In this document: positions 1-9,045 of the stretch, piece by piece
Layout of the letters: each line of letters begins with the position of its first letter
Position numbering within the stretch: the first letter of the stretch is position 1
Assembly (NCBI RefSeq): GCF_021404545.1
Contig: NZ_JAAWWD010000006.1
Coordinates: 1 to 64,000 of the forward strand
Origin: Aestuariivita sp.
GTDB taxonomy: Bacteria > Pseudomonadota > Alphaproteobacteria > Rhodobacterales > Rhodobacteraceae
Direction of reading: 5' to 3'
DNA length: 64,000 bases
Translations under genes and position numbers: made by a program
The notes under the pieces: model-generated
Databases searched by the model: none
What the model was told of the DNA's origin: nothing
The model's input: only the letters and a program-made list of their open reading frames with translations

Positions 1-14
1 AATGGGTCCTGACC

Positions 15-36
15 CTAGGGCGGGACTTGTCCCGTC
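15..36. repeat. degenerate copy of a GC-rich palindromic repeat
   Basis: Contains GGCGGGACTTGTCCCG, matching the dispersed palindrome that also occurs at 15989-16010 and twice at 40245-40304. Here the right arm ends CCCGTC instead of CCCGCC, so this copy is imperfect. The rest of 1-271 shows no gene I can support. Confidence 0.7.
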
Positions 37-271
37 GCCCCAGGGGAACCAAGCTCCCCCGATAACCTGGATCGGCTTTGACGCCCCAACACGGGCATCA
101 CGTTTTGCAGTACTGTCTTATTTGCTCATGTTTCACCGATCAAGCCTGTCACAAATCGCGCTATTGGCCAAAAGCGCATTTAATTGCTTTGTTAGCTATC
201 TAATGTGATACTCTTGCCATCATGCAGGCGCGCACCAACAAGCACGCCGCAGCGTTGGGAGGAGAAGAACC

Positions 272-1210
272 ATGACAATCAAGACCTGGCTGACCGGCCT
301 TGCCACAGGGCTTGCCCTTACACTGGCGACGGCCGCCCATGCGGATTGGGAACCGCGCGGCCCGCTCACCCTGCAAATCGGCTTTGGCGCGGGGGGCTCA
401 ACCGACACGATCGGGCGTATCGTGGCAAAGGTGATGAAAGACCAGACGGGTTGGAATGTGATCGCCGAAAACAAGCCTGGCGGTGGCGGGATCGCCATGT
501 TCACCGGCATCGCCAACCGTCCGGCGGACGGGCAGGTGATCGGGCTGGGCGTCAACATGCCAATCCTCGTCAACCTGGTGAACCGACCCGACCAGCTGAA
601 TTTCGACCTGGACAGCTTTGACTATCTGGGCACCGCTGCGCGCGCGCAATTGGCGCTGATCGCCCGCGCCGACGCGCCGTTCGACGATATTGCGGGCCTC
701 ATCGACTATGCCCGCGAAAACAACGCGCCGCTTGCCTTTGACGCCAAACCGCAAGAACTGGCCATGCGCAAGGTCATGGCCGATGTCGGCGTCGAGTTTC
801 AGTTCCTGTCGACCAAAGGCGGGGCCGAAAACACCAAGCTGATCCTCGGCGGTCAGGCCATCGCTGGGTTCGAGGCGGGTGAGCATCTCGATCTGCTCGA
901 AGCCGGTGAGCTGAAGATGATCGCGTCGATGAACGACAGTCGGCACAATTACGCGCCCGACACACCCACGCTGCCCGAGCAGGGGTTCGACATCTATGTC
1001 GATCCGGTCTTTTTCTTTGCTGCTGCGGCGGGCACGCCCGATGATGCGCGCATGGCGCTGACGCAAGCGCTGGAGAATGCGCTGGCCAGCGAGGATGTCG
1101 CGACCGTGGTGATGAACTCGCTCAAATCCCCTATCGTCAATATGGGGCCCGAAGGCACCGAACAGATGATGCGCGACGGCGTGGAGAACGTCGCCCAGCT
1201 CTTTAAGTAA
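272..1210 (+). CDS. tctC: tripartite tricarboxylate transporter substrate-binding protein (TctC family)
   Basis: Periplasmic binding protein of 312 residues, the usual length of the TctC/Bug family, expected to deliver a carboxylate to the TctB-TctA membrane pair encoded next. A signal peptide is visible (charged start, hydrophobic residues 5-20, cleavage after AHA near residue 24). The mature start has the family's GGSTD segment, followed by the NKPGGGG loop around residue 70. The start has a strong Shine-Dalgarno (GGAGGAGAAG). The next gene starts 4 bases after the stop. The ligand cannot be read from sequence; citrate, tricarballylate and other carboxylates are all known for the family. 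Confidence 0.9.
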   Translation: MTIKTWLTGLATGLALTLATAAHADWEPRGPLTLQIGFGAGGSTDTIGRIVAKVMKDQTGWNVIAENKPGGGGIAMFTGIANRPADGQVIGLGVNMPILVNLVNRPDQLNFDLDSFDYLGTAARAQLALIARADAPFDDIAGLIDYARENNAPLAFDAKPQELAMRKVMADVGVEFQFLSTKGGAENTKLILGGQAIAGFEAGEHLDLLEAGELKMIASMNDSRHNYAPDTPTLPEQGFDIYVDPVFFFAAAAGTPDDARMALTQALENALASEDVATVVMNSLKSPIVNMGPEGTEQMMRDGVENVAQLFK

Positions 1211-1214
1211 GTCG

Positions 1215-1631
1215 ATGCTGTCAGATCGCCTGGCCGGAGCGTTCCTGCTCATCCTGGGCGGCCTGCTGCTCTTGATCATCATCCCGTGGCAGGTGGAGAC
1301 GGTCGATTACGGCTGGCTCCGCCCCCGGACGATGCCCAGCCTTTTGGCGGGCCTTTTGGCGCTCTGCGGGCTTTTGCTGGTCCTGCGCCCGGGGACCGAG
1401 CCCCCCCGATCAGCCAACTGGCCGCGCGCGGCCCTTTACGCAGGGCTCTTGATTGCGGGTCTTGCCCTGATCTCCCGGTACGGGTTCTTGTGGGTGGCGC
1501 CGCCGCTGGCACTGGCGCTGATGTGGCTCGCCGGGGAGCGGCGCTGGATCTGGCTGGCCGCCGGAACCATGGGCACGCCGGCGATGATCTGGCTCTGCGT
1601 CGCGATTTTGCTGGAGCGCCCTTTGCCATGA
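1215..1631 (+). CDS. tctB: tripartite tricarboxylate transporter small membrane subunit (TctB family)
   Basis: A 138-residue hydrophobic protein with about four membrane segments, including a long first helix near residues 8-26. Small size, position between tctC and tctA and helix pattern fit TctB, the small permease subunit of TTT transporters. Sequence conservation in this family is poor, so the assignment leans on context. Only a few bases separate it from both neighbours, which implies one transcript. Confidence 0.85.
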   Translation: MLSDRLAGAFLLILGGLLLLIIIPWQVETVDYGWLRPRTMPSLLAGLLALCGLLLVLRPGTEPPRSANWPRAALYAGLLIAGLALISRYGFLWVAPPLALALMWLAGERRWIWLAAGTMGTPAMIWLCVAILLERPLP

Positions 1632-1646
1632 GACCGTCCCTGACAA

Positions 1647-3134
1647 ATGCTTGATTCCGCCACCATCCTCGCCGGGCTGGGCGACGCGTTTCAGCCGATC
1701 ACGCTGTTTTATGTGCTGGCGGGTGTCATCGTGGGACAGTTCGTCGGTGCCGTGCCGGGGATCGGCCCGGTCATGGCTACGGCCATCGCGATCCCGTTCA
1801 CCTTTGGCATGGACCCGCTTGCGGGCATCGGCTTTCTGGTTGGGGTCAACAAGGGCGGGCTTGTCGGGGGGGCCATCCCCGCGATCCTGATGAACACGCC
1901 CGGCACACCCGATGCCGCCGCCACCGCGATGGATGGTTATCCCTTGGCCAAACAGGGCAAACCGCTCAAGGCGACCAAGATGGCGCTCTATTCCTCGGTC
2001 ACAGGCGACACATTCAGCGATATTGTGCTGATCACCGTCTCGGCCCCGTTGGCGATCCTGGCCCTGCGCATGGGCCCGGTCGAGGTGCTGGGCCTGATGC
2101 TGCTGGCCTTTGCGGTGATTGCCGCTTTGATGGGCGCGTCGATCGTCAAGGGAATCGCGGCCGCTGCCCTTGGGCTGATGGCGGCGATGGTGGGCACGGA
2201 CCCCGAACACGCCTCGCCGCGCCTCTTTTTCGGTCAGTTCGAGCTTTATGACGGATTACCGCTGGCAGCGGTTGCCATCGGCATGCTGGCCATTTCGGAA
2301 CTGCTGTCGCGCTTGTCGCAGACGCGCGCCGCAGTTCGGGCCACGGTTCAGATTCCCGCCAATCAGCCGCCCAAGGACCGCCGTGTCAGTTGGGCGGAAT
2401 ACTGGGCCTGCCGGTTTACCCTGTTCCGGGGTGCTGTCATCGGCACGGCGCTGGGCGCGCTGCCAGGTATCGGATCCACGGCGGCGGCGTTTATGTCCTA
2501 TGCTTCGGCCAAGCAGGTCAGCAAAGACCGCGCCAGTTTCGGCAAGGGCAACCTGCATGGCATCGCCGCCAGCGAGGCGGCCAATTCCTCCGTGATGGGG
2601 GCCAATATGATCCCGATGCTGACGCTGGGCATTCCGGGCAGCGTATCAGCGGCGCTGATCATCTCGGCCTTCATGATCCACGGGGTGCAGCCCGGCCCGT
2701 TCCTGTTCGAAAACCAGGGGCGGCTGATCTATGGCCTTTTCGGTGCGATGATCATCGCCAATGCGATGAACATGCTGGTGGGGCAGGTGGGCATGCGCGT
2801 CTGGGTGCGCGTGGTGACAGCACCGGAGAGCTTTATTCTGACCTCGGCGTTGCTTTTGTGTTTTGTCGGCGTGTCACTGGCTGCGGGAGGCGTCTTTGGC
2901 ATCGGTGTGATGCTGGCCTTTGCGCTGCTGGGTTTTGTGATGACCACCTTTGGCTTTTCGGTCGTGATCTTCATCATCGCCTTTTTCTTGGGGCCAAGGT
3001 TCGAAATATCCCTGTCCCAGAGCCTGGCCCTTCTGAACGGGGATCCGATGGCGCTGATCAACTATCCCTTTGGCCTTGCCATGATCGTCGCGGCCCCCGT
3101 GTTGGCCGTCTGGCTGGTGCGCCGCCGCGCATGA
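1647..3134 (+). CDS. tctA: tripartite tricarboxylate transporter large membrane subunit (TctA family)
   Basis: A 495-residue polytopic permease, typical TctA length, forming the transport channel with TctB. The early conserved block GAVPGIGPVMATAIAIPFTF and the NTPGTPDAAAT loop are characteristic, and a second glycine-rich repeat (LGALPGIGSTAAAFMSY) lies near residue 270, reflecting the internal duplication of the family. The ATG at 1647 follows tctB by 15 bases. Its stop overlaps the next start as ATGA. Confidence 0.93.
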   Translation: MLDSATILAGLGDAFQPITLFYVLAGVIVGQFVGAVPGIGPVMATAIAIPFTFGMDPLAGIGFLVGVNKGGLVGGAIPAILMNTPGTPDAAATAMDGYPLAKQGKPLKATKMALYSSVTGDTFSDIVLITVSAPLAILALRMGPVEVLGLMLLAFAVIAALMGASIVKGIAAAALGLMAAMVGTDPEHASPRLFFGQFELYDGLPLAAVAIGMLAISELLSRLSQTRAAVRATVQIPANQPPKDRRVSWAEYWACRFTLFRGAVIGTALGALPGIGSTAAAFMSYASAKQVSKDRASFGKGNLHGIAASEAANSSVMGANMIPMLTLGIPGSVSAALIISAFMIHGVQPGPFLFENQGRLIYGLFGAMIIANAMNMLVGQVGMRVWVRVVTAPESFILTSALLLCFVGVSLAAGGVFGIGVMLAFALLGFVMTTFGFSVVIFIIAFFLGPRFEISLSQSLALLNGDPMALINYPFGLAMIVAAPVLAVWLVRRRA

Positions 3135-3883
3135 GCGAATATGCCGCCTATATCCTGTGTACCGCGCCACGCAGCGGCAGCACGCTTTTGTGCACGCTCT
3201 TGACCAGCACCGGAGCGGCCGGTCATCCGCGCTCCTATTTTCATACGCCATCGCTGGCCGATTGGCGGGAAGGCCTCGGCCTGCCGCTGCCGGGTCCGGC
3301 GCCCGATCTGGATAACCTGGCCGAGATCATGGATGCCGCCAAAAGGGCAGGAAGCGCCGGGACCGACCTTTTCGGCCTGCGCTTGCAACGGGGTAGCTTT
3401 GAGTTTTTCGCGCAACAACTCGACCGCCTCCACCCCGGTCGCACCCGCATCGCGGATCGGTTCGCTGTCGCGTTTGGACGTACACGGTTCATCCACCTGA
3501 CGCGCCCTGACAAGCTCGCGCAGGCCATCTCCTTGGTGCGCGCCCGGCAGGGTGGGTTGTGGCACAAGGCGCCCGACGGCACCGAACTTGAGCGTCTCTC
3601 TCCTGCGCGACCACCTGTCTATGATCGAAACCTGATCGCCCAGACACTGGCCGAGGTGACGACGCTCGATCAAGAATGGGTGGCGTGGTTTGACGCCGAA
3701 GCCATCACCCCCTTGCGCGTCACCTATGACGACCTTGCTGCCGATCCGGTGGCAACCGTGGCGGGCCTTCTTGCGGATCTCGGGCGCGATCCGGCCCAAG
3801 CGGATGGGATCGCGCCGCAGGTCGCCAAGCTTGCCGATAAGACAAGCCAGGACTGGGCTGATCGGTTTCGCGCCGGAATCTGA
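3131..3883 (+). CDS. Stf0-like sulfotransferase
   Basis: A 250-residue protein whose N-terminus carries the PAPS 5'-phosphosulfate loop (APRSGSTLL, residues 9-17) and, near residue 115, a FIHLTRPDKLAQAISLVRA block typical of Stf0 sulfotransferases (the mycobacterial trehalose 2-sulfotransferase family). Expected reaction: transfer of sulfate from PAPS to a small hydroxyl acceptor; the acceptor is unknown. The ATG overlaps the tctA stop (ATGA), so translation is coupled to the carboxylate transporter, although no metabolic link is obvious. Confidence 0.85.
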   Translation: MSEYAAYILCTAPRSGSTLLCTLLTSTGAAGHPRSYFHTPSLADWREGLGLPLPGPAPDLDNLAEIMDAAKRAGSAGTDLFGLRLQRGSFEFFAQQLDRLHPGRTRIADRFAVAFGRTRFIHLTRPDKLAQAISLVRARQGGLWHKAPDGTELERLSPARPPVYDRNLIAQTLAEVTTLDQEWVAWFDAEAITPLRVTYDDLAADPVATVAGLLADLGRDPAQADGIAPQVAKLADKTSQDWADRFRAGI

Positions 3884-3952
3884 ACAGATCCTCTCGCGCT
3901 TGGGATGCGCGCGCACTATGACAGCGGCAGAGGCTTGCAATCAGGACATCCC

Positions 3953-4681
3953 ATGACCGACCCCATTTATGCCATCGGTGACATTCATGGCCAACTCGCT
4001 ATGCTGGAGGAGGCGTTGGATAAAATCGCATCGGATGGCGGCCCGGATGCGCGCATCGTTTTTCTGGGCGATTATGTGGACCGCGGTCCCGATTGCCGCG
4101 GCGTGATCGAACGGCTGGTTCAAGGCCAAAGCGAAGGCCGCAACTGGGTCACACTGAAAGGCAATCATGACCGGATGTTTCAGTGGTTCATGGAGGATAC
4201 GCCGCGCCACGATCCTCACCTTCTGGTCGGATTCCATTGGTTTCACGACCTTATCGGCGGGGTGGAAACGATGGCCTCCTACGGTGTCACGTTCCACAGT
4301 CAGACCCGGCTGAAAAGCATCCATGCCGCCGCGAAAGAGGCTGTGCCGCAGACCCACACCGATTTCCTGAACGCTCTGCCGACATCCTATGAAACCGATG
4401 CTCTGATCTTTGTCCATGCAGGCATCCGCCCGAGGCTGGCACTGGAAGATCAGACCGAAGAAGACCTTGTCTGGATTCGCCAGAGTTTTCACGCTTATAC
4501 GGATCCGCACCCGAAACTGGTCGTGCATGGCCACACCCCGGTCGAGCAGGCGACGCATTACGGCAATCGTGTCAACCTCGATACCGGCGCGGGCTATGGC
4601 AACCCGCTCAGCGTGGCGGTGTTCGAGGGCACCCAGAGTTGGCTGTTGACCGACCGTGGGCGAGAGCCTTTGTCACCGTGA
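3953..4681 (+). CDS. metallophosphoesterase, PPP-type serine/threonine phosphatase
   Basis: A 242-residue calcineurin-like phosphoesterase with the full metal-site set: GDIHG near residue 7, GDYVDRG near residue 38, KGNHD near residue 66 and VHGHTP near residue 190. These ligands hold a dinuclear metal centre in bacterial PPP phosphatases. I chose the ATG at 3953 rather than 3905 because the family starts just before the first motif and AGGA lies upstream. It follows the sulfotransferase by about 70 bases and may be on the same transcript. Substrate could be phosphoprotein or Ap4A. Confidence 0.85.
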   Translation: MTDPIYAIGDIHGQLAMLEEALDKIASDGGPDARIVFLGDYVDRGPDCRGVIERLVQGQSEGRNWVTLKGNHDRMFQWFMEDTPRHDPHLLVGFHWFHDLIGGVETMASYGVTFHSQTRLKSIHAAAKEAVPQTHTDFLNALPTSYETDALIFVHAGIRPRLALEDQTEEDLVWIRQSFHAYTDPHPKLVVHGHTPVEQATHYGNRVNLDTGAGYGNPLSVAVFEGTQSWLLTDRGREPLSP

Positions 4682-4692
4682 CCCTTCGCTCG

Positions 4693-5673
4693 TCATTTCT
4701 CGGGCTTTGATGCCCAAAGATCGGTTGACAGGTACTTCAACCCGCTGTCGCAAATGATGACGGCCACCACGCCGCCTACCTCCGGCCCGGCCAGCAGGTC
4801 CAGTGCTGCGGCCACATTCGCGCCAGCCGAAAACCCGGCAAAGATCCCCTCTTCCCGCGCAAGGTCGCGTGCTGTCTGCCGCGCGCGCTCGCCCGAGAGG
4901 GTCAGATATCCGTCAACCGGCGCCCCGGTCATGAACGCCAGATCCGCCATGGCATAGCCGCCGCCCTGAATGGGATGATCCGGAATTGTCACCGCCGCGC
5001 CCGCAAGCGCTGCCGCCCCTTGAGGTTCCAGGACATAGCCGTTGACAGGGCCACGTTCCTTAAGCGCGCGGATCACCCCGGCATAGGTTCCGCCCGATCC
5101 CGCAAAGTCCACGAATGCGGTCAGGGTACCGCTGCTTTGTTCCCAAAACTCCGGTCCTGTGCCGTGATAATGTGCCATCGCATTGCCCGGGTGGTGAAAC
5201 TGATCTGCGCGAAAAGCGTTTCGCTCGGCTGCGATCTGACGGGTCACGCGATCGACCTCGGCCAGATCTCTTCCTGATACCTGGCCTGGTATGGATCCTG
5301 GCAACTGGTCCACCAGCACCACTTCGGCGCCCAGCGCCTGCATCATCCTGGCCCGCTCCACCGAATTGCCGCGCGACATGACAGCCACGAACGGATAGCC
5401 CTTTATGCCACAGACAATGGCGAGGCCGGTGCCCATATTGCCGCTGGTCAGCTCGACCACCGTCTGGCCGGATGTGAGGGTGCCGTCGGCCTCCGCCGCC
5501 TCGATGATCCCAAGTGCTGCGCGATCTTTCTTGGAAAAGCCCGGATTGAGGTAGTCGAGCTTGGCCAGAATGCGCCCGGACAGACCACGTGCCGCCACCA
5601 TACGGTCGAGCCAGACAGACGGGGTGCCGCCGATCACATCGAGGATTGAGTTCCGCGCCGGGGCATTGGTCAT
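4693..5673 (-). CDS. cysteine synthase-like PLP-dependent enzyme (fold type II)
   Basis: A 326-residue protein of the cysteine synthase/cystathionine beta-synthase family. PLP-lysine segment FSKKDR near residue 45, substrate loop TSGNMG near residue 72 (TSGNTG in most relatives) and glycine-rich phosphate loop GSGGT near residue 170 are present. The loop changes and the lack of close match to CysK or CysM suggest a divergent beta-replacement enzyme rather than the housekeeping synthase. The ATG at 5673 has a GGGAGACAGGA ribosome site; a longer frame to 5754 overlaps the upstream gene and is rejected. Start and upstream stop overlap as ATGA. Confidence 0.8.
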   Translation of the reverse strand: MTNAPARNSILDVIGGTPSVWLDRMVAARGLSGRILAKLDYLNPGFSKKDRAALGIIEAAEADGTLTSGQTVVELTSGNMGTGLAIVCGIKGYPFVAVMSRGNSVERARMMQALGAEVVLVDQLPGSIPGQVSGRDLAEVDRVTRQIAAERNAFRADQFHHPGNAMAHYHGTGPEFWEQSSGTLTAFVDFAGSGGTYAGVIRALKERGPVNGYVLEPQGAAALAGAAVTIPDHPIQGGGYAMADLAFMTGAPVDGYLTLSGERARQTARDLAREEGIFAGFSAGANVAAALDLLAGPEVGGVVAVIICDSGLKYLSTDLWASKPEK

Positions 5674-5918
5674 TCCTGTCTCCCATTTCTGAAGCGCCGG
5701 ATCAGCGCGCTGATATCCAACGCGCATACCGCCACGCCAAGCGGGATCATCCAAAACCCCAAAACCGGAAGAAAGCCGAAGATACCGCCGATGATCAACA
5801 GCACACCCAAAACGAAGCGCAGTCCGGGTGGTACGGTGCGCCGGATACGGTTAAGCACGCGGTTTATGAGATCTCTGAGGTCAGGGCGCACGGGCAGCAT
5901 GGGTTGATCCTGCACCAT
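5670..5918 (-). CDS. small integral membrane protein, unknown function
   Basis: An 82-residue protein with a charged N-terminal third (many Arg) and two hydrophobic segments, about residues 34-50 and 53-70, joined by a short proline/glycine turn (FGFLPVLGF), then a basic tail. It overlaps the PLP enzyme start by ATGA, so the two are translationally coupled. I do not recognise a named family. Confidence 0.7.
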   Translation of the reverse strand: MVQDQPMLPVRPDLRDLINRVLNRIRRTVPPGLRFVLGVLLIIGGIFGFLPVLGFWMIPLGVAVCALDISALIRRFRNGRQE

Positions 5919-5945
5919 ATGCGTGCTGACGCAAGACGACGCGTT

Positions 5946-6983
5946 TCATCGCCAGTCCAGCACCACCTTACCGCTCTGGCCCGACTTCATGGCAGCAAAA
6001 CCGTCGCGGAAATCGGTCGCGGCGAACCGATGGGTGATCACGCCCGAGACATCGAGACCGTTCTGCAACATCGCGATCATCTTGTACCAGGTCTCGAATA
6101 TCTCGCGGCCGTAGACGCCCTTGATCGTGATCGCCTTGAAAACGATCCGGCTCCAGTCCACCGGCGATTTGCCAGGCGGGATCCCCAACAGAGCAATCCG
6201 CCCGCCCATCACCAGATTTTCGACCATCTGATCCAGGGCGGTCTGGTTGCCGGACATCTCAAGGCCCACATCGAAGCCTTCCGTCATCTTCAGCCCATGC
6301 GCCACGTCGCGCAGGTTGTCTTCCGCGACATTGACAGGGACCACATCGGCCACCTGCGCCGCCAGGTCCAGCCGCGCGGGGTTCAAATCGGTGATCACCA
6401 CATGTCGCGCGCCCACATGCCGGGCGACGGCGGCGGCCATGATGCCAATCGGACCGGCTCCGGTGATCAGAACGTCCTCGCCCACCAGATCGAAGCTCAG
6501 CGCGGTATGCACCGCATTGCCCAGCGGATCGAGGATCGCGCCGATATCGTCCGGGATTTCATCGGGCAGGGGCACCACATTGAACGCGGGCAGGCGGAGG
6601 AATTGGGCAAAGGCGCCTTGCTCGTTCACGCCGATCCCACGTGTGGCGGGGTCCAGGTGGAACTTGCCCGCGCGGCTTTGGCGGCTGTTCTTGCCGATCA
6701 GGTGCCCCTCGCCCGAGCAGCGCTGGCCGCGCTCCAAGCCTTCGACATTGCGCCCGATCTCGACGATCTCTCCCGCGAATTCATGGCCGATGATCAGCGG
6801 GACGGGCACGGTGGATTGCGCCCAGTCGTCCCAGTTCCAGATGTGGATATCGGTCCCGCAGATCCCGGTCTTTTTGATACGGATCAGAACGTCATCGGGT
6901 CCGATCTCGGGCACTGGCGCGGTGTGCATCCACAGGCCTTCTCGCGGTTCGGCCTTGACCAGGCAGGTCATCTCGTTTCGCAT
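5946..6983 (-). CDS. tdh: L-threonine 3-dehydrogenase
   Basis: Zinc-dependent medium-chain dehydrogenase of 345 residues that oxidises L-threonine to 2-amino-3-ketobutyrate with NAD+. The catalytic zinc segment [17 protein letters not shown] near residues 40-56, the GHEFAGE motif and the Rossmann [13 protein letters not shown] near residue 175 follow E. coli Tdh closely. Its start overlaps the kbl stop (ATGA), giving the classical two-step pathway to glycine and acetyl-CoA. The structural-zinc region is unusual: the normal four-cysteine lobe is reduced, with [11 protein letters not shown] visible. An in-frame ATG four codons downstream is possible. Confidence 0.95.
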   Translation of the reverse strand: MRNEMTCLVKAEPREGLWMHTAPVPEIGPDDVLIRIKKTGICGTDIHIWNWDDWAQSTVPVPLIIGHEFAGEIVEIGRNVEGLERGQRCSGEGHLIGKNSRQSRAGKFHLDPATRGIGVNEQGAFAQFLRLPAFNVVPLPDEIPDDIGAILDPLGNAVHTALSFDLVGEDVLITGAGPIGIMAAAVARHVGARHVVITDLNPARLDLAAQVADVVPVNVAEDNLRDVAHGLKMTEGFDVGLEMSGNQTALDQMVENLVMGGRIALLGIPPGKSPVDWSRIVFKAITIKGVYGREIFETWYKMIAMLQNGLDVSGVITHRFAATDFRDGFAAMKSGQSGKVVLDWR

Positions 6984-8167
6984 CAGATCACTCCCACGGC
7001 TTTGCCTGCGACCTCGAATGCGCGCAGGGCCCGGTCCAGCTCCTCGCGGCTCAGCGCTGCATTCATCTGGGTGCGGATACGCGCCTGTCCGCGCGGCACC
7101 ACAGGAAAGAAGAAACCCGAGACATAAACACCTTCGTCGAAGAGCCGCGCCGCCATGTCCTGCGCCAATTGTGCCTCGCCCAGCATGACGGGGATGATCG
7201 GATGCTCCCCCGGCAAAAGCTCAAACCCGAGCCGGGCCAGACCCGCGCGCCAATAGGCGGCGTTGTCGAAGAGCTGCGCGCGCAGGGCGTCACCCTCCTC
7301 GACAAGGCGGATGGCCTCGATTCCAGCCGCGACAATGGCAGGCGGCAGGGAGTTGGAGAAAAGATAGGGCCGCGCCCGTTGGCGCAAGAGGTCGATCACT
7401 GGCTGCGGTCCCGCGATATAGCCCCCGATGGACCCGCCCAGCGCCTTGCCCAATGTGCCAGTCACGATATCGGCGCGGATGCCCGCGTGGTGCGGCGTGC
7501 CCGCCCCCTTTGGCCCGATGAAGCCGGTGGCATGGCAATCATCCACCATCAGGATCGCATCATATCGATCCGCCAGCGCCCGGACCTGCGGCAGCTTGGC
7601 CAGATAGCCATCCATGCTGAACACCCCGTCCGTGGCGATCATCATATGGCGCGCGCCCTGGGTTCGGGCAGTTTTCAGTTGCGTTTCCAGATCGTCCATA
7701 TCCGAATTGGCATAGCGATAGCGTTTGGCCTTGCAGAGCCGAATGCCGTCAATGATTGACGCATGGTTGAGCGCGTCCGAGATCACCGCATCCTGGGGTC
7801 CCAGCAACGGCTCGAAGAGCCCGCCATTCGCGTCGAAACAGGCGGCAAACAGGATCGCGTCGTCCATGCCAAGGAAACCGGCCAGCCGGGTCTCAAGCGC
7901 ATGGTGCAGATCTTGCGTGCCGCAGATGAAGCGAACGCTGGCCATGCCAAAGCCGTGATCCTGCATCGCGGTGGTCGCGGCACGGATCAGATCCGGGTGA
8001 TTGGCGAGCCCGAGATAGTTGTTGGCGCACAGATTGATGACCTGGCGATGGCCCACCGTAATCTCGCCGCCCTGGGGCGACGTGATCAGACGCTCACGCT
8101 TCATCAAACCATCGGCGTCTATCTCTGACAGCGTTTTGGTCAGATGGGTCAGGAACGTGTCGGACAT
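6983..8167 (-). CDS. kbl: glycine C-acetyltransferase (2-amino-3-ketobutyrate CoA ligase)
   Basis: PLP enzyme of the alpha-oxoamine synthase family, 394 residues, cleaving 2-amino-3-ketobutyrate with CoA to glycine and acetyl-CoA. The N-terminal [11 protein letters not shown] block, the [10 protein letters not shown] motif and the Schiff-base lysine segment [15 protein letters not shown] near residue 240 are all present. Ribosome site AGGAG lies before the ATG. The gene leads the kbl-tdh operon; its upstream region carries two arrays of palindromes described separately. Confidence 0.96.
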   Translation of the reverse strand: MSDTFLTHLTKTLSEIDADGLMKRERLITSPQGGEITVGHRQVINLCANNYLGLANHPDLIRAATTAMQDHGFGMASVRFICGTQDLHHALETRLAGFLGMDDAILFAACFDANGGLFEPLLGPQDAVISDALNHASIIDGIRLCKAKRYRYANSDMDDLETQLKTARTQGARHMMIATDGVFSMDGYLAKLPQVRALADRYDAILMVDDCHATGFIGPKGAGTPHHAGIRADIVTGTLGKALGGSIGGYIAGPQPVIDLLRQRARPYLFSNSLPPAIVAAGIEAIRLVEEGDALRAQLFDNAAYWRAGLARLGFELLPGEHPIIPVMLGEAQLAQDMAARLFDEGVYVSGFFFPVVPRGQARIRTQMNAALSREELDRALRAFEVAGKAVGVI

Positions 8168-8203
8168 CAGAAACTCCTATGCAGCGGAGCGACTCTGCCA
8201 TAA

Positions 8204-8262
8204 CGGAAGCGATTCCGAAATAGAAGAATCCGGTTTGGCGGAAAAAAATCCGGTATTTCGGA
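8204..8262. promoter_or_regulatory. putative operators upstream of kbl (TCCG-N6-CGGA type)
   Basis: Two palindromes with the same half-sites, TCCGGTTTGGCGGA at 8229-8242 and TCCGGTATTTCGGA at 8249-8262, are spaced 20 bases apart, two DNA turns. A related palindrome with a shorter centre, CGGAAGCGATTCCG, lies at 8204-8217. The same TCCG-N6-CGGA design recurs at the promoter of the XRE-cupin gene, so that regulator is the likely ligand. This is inferred from sequence symmetry only. Confidence 0.65.
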
Positions 8263-8271
8263 AAGCTTCTT

Positions 8272-8339
8272 CAGAATGTGACACACATTCTGGTCAGAAA
8301 CTGGGTCAGTTTCTTTGAATTTTCTGTGTCAGAAAATTC
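8272..8339. repeat. three evenly spaced palindromes between the XRE-cupin gene and kbl
   Basis: Three perfect inverted repeats with 3-base centres: arms CAGAATGTG/CACATTCTG (8272-8292), AGAAACTG/CAGTTTCT (8296-8314) and GAATTTTCTG/CAGAAAATTC (8317-8339). Their centres are at 8282, 8305 and 8328, exactly 23 bases apart, and the last two share CTG-N3-CAG cores. They are AT-rich and lack a T-tract, so they look more like operator sites than terminators. Confidence 0.7.
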
Positions 8340-8343
8340 GCCC

Positions 8344-8910
8344 TCAGGCATCACGAACGACCAAAAAGACCCGGGCCGCGCCATTCGGGGCGGAGATCCG
8401 ATGCGTCACATCCGCAGCATAGCGCGCGGTATCGCCTGCCTCCAGGCGCTCCTCTGCCATCCCGGACTGCACGGACACCTGTCCTTCAATCACGCTGATC
8501 TGTTCCCGCGCGCCACGGCGGTGGGGTTGACTGTCGAGCAAGCCGCCTGCGCTGAACTGAAGCTCATAGAGTTCATGAGACCCGGCCTCTTCCGGAGGGG
8601 AAAGAATCACAATCCGGCATCCTTCACCGCGCCTGTCGATGCTGGGCAGTTGACCCGCGCGCATCACTTCGATCGAATCCGTTGGCGGCCGATCCTCCAA
8701 GAGACCGGCAAAATCGACCTGAAGGGCCCGCGTCAGGTTCCACAGCGTCGCAATCGTGGGAGAGCTTTCGCCCCGCTCGATCTGGCTGACCATCGACCGT
8801 GACACACCCGAGAGTTTGGCCACGGCGTCAAGCGACAGCCCGTGCGCGCGCCGGGCCTCCTTCAGCCGGGTAGGGAGTTGTCCGAGAATGCGATCCGCTG
8901 ATTCCGTCAT
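8344..8910 (-). CDS. XRE-family transcriptional regulator with C-terminal cupin domain
   Basis: A 188-residue regulator. An N-terminal helix-turn-helix (about residues 13-67, LKEARRAHGLSLDAVAKLSG then SRSMVSQIERGESSPTIATL) precedes a cupin sensor domain (about residues 105-185). Such XRE-cupin proteins commonly control amino-acid or amine catabolism and autoregulate. The ATG at 8910 is the first ATG; a longer frame would need a TTG at 8946 that doubles as a -35 box. Matching palindromes at its own promoter and upstream of kbl suggest that it controls kbl-tdh. Confidence 0.85.
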   Translation of the reverse strand: MTESADRILGQLPTRLKEARRAHGLSLDAVAKLSGVSRSMVSQIERGESSPTIATLWNLTRALQVDFAGLLEDRPPTDSIEVMRAGQLPSIDRRGEGCRIVILSPPEEAGSHELYELQFSAGGLLDSQPHRRGAREQISVIEGQVSVQSGMAEERLEAGDTARYAADVTHRISAPNGAARVFLVVRDA

Positions 8911-8946
8911 ATCGGAGATTTCGTCCGGTTTTGCGGTACCTGTCAA
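8903..8946 (-). promoter_or_regulatory. promoter and paired operators of the XRE-cupin gene
   Basis: Read on the minus strand, TTGACA (8946-8941) looks like a -35 box. Palindrome TCCGTCATATCGGA (8903-8916) sits over the start codon, and an imperfect copy TCCGGTTTTGCGGT (8924-8937) fills the spacer downstream of the -35. Their spacing is 21 bases. No clear Shine-Dalgarno precedes the ATG, and a start site near 8911 would make the transcript almost leaderless. The layout fits autorepression. Confidence 0.6.
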
Positions 8947-9045
8947 TGCCCAGGCCGCGACGCAGGGTTAGGGGCTGACCCTGCGGCAAGAGCTGCGCAT
9001 ACTGGCTTGCAACATACAGATACATCGACATCAGGGAGATCATCT

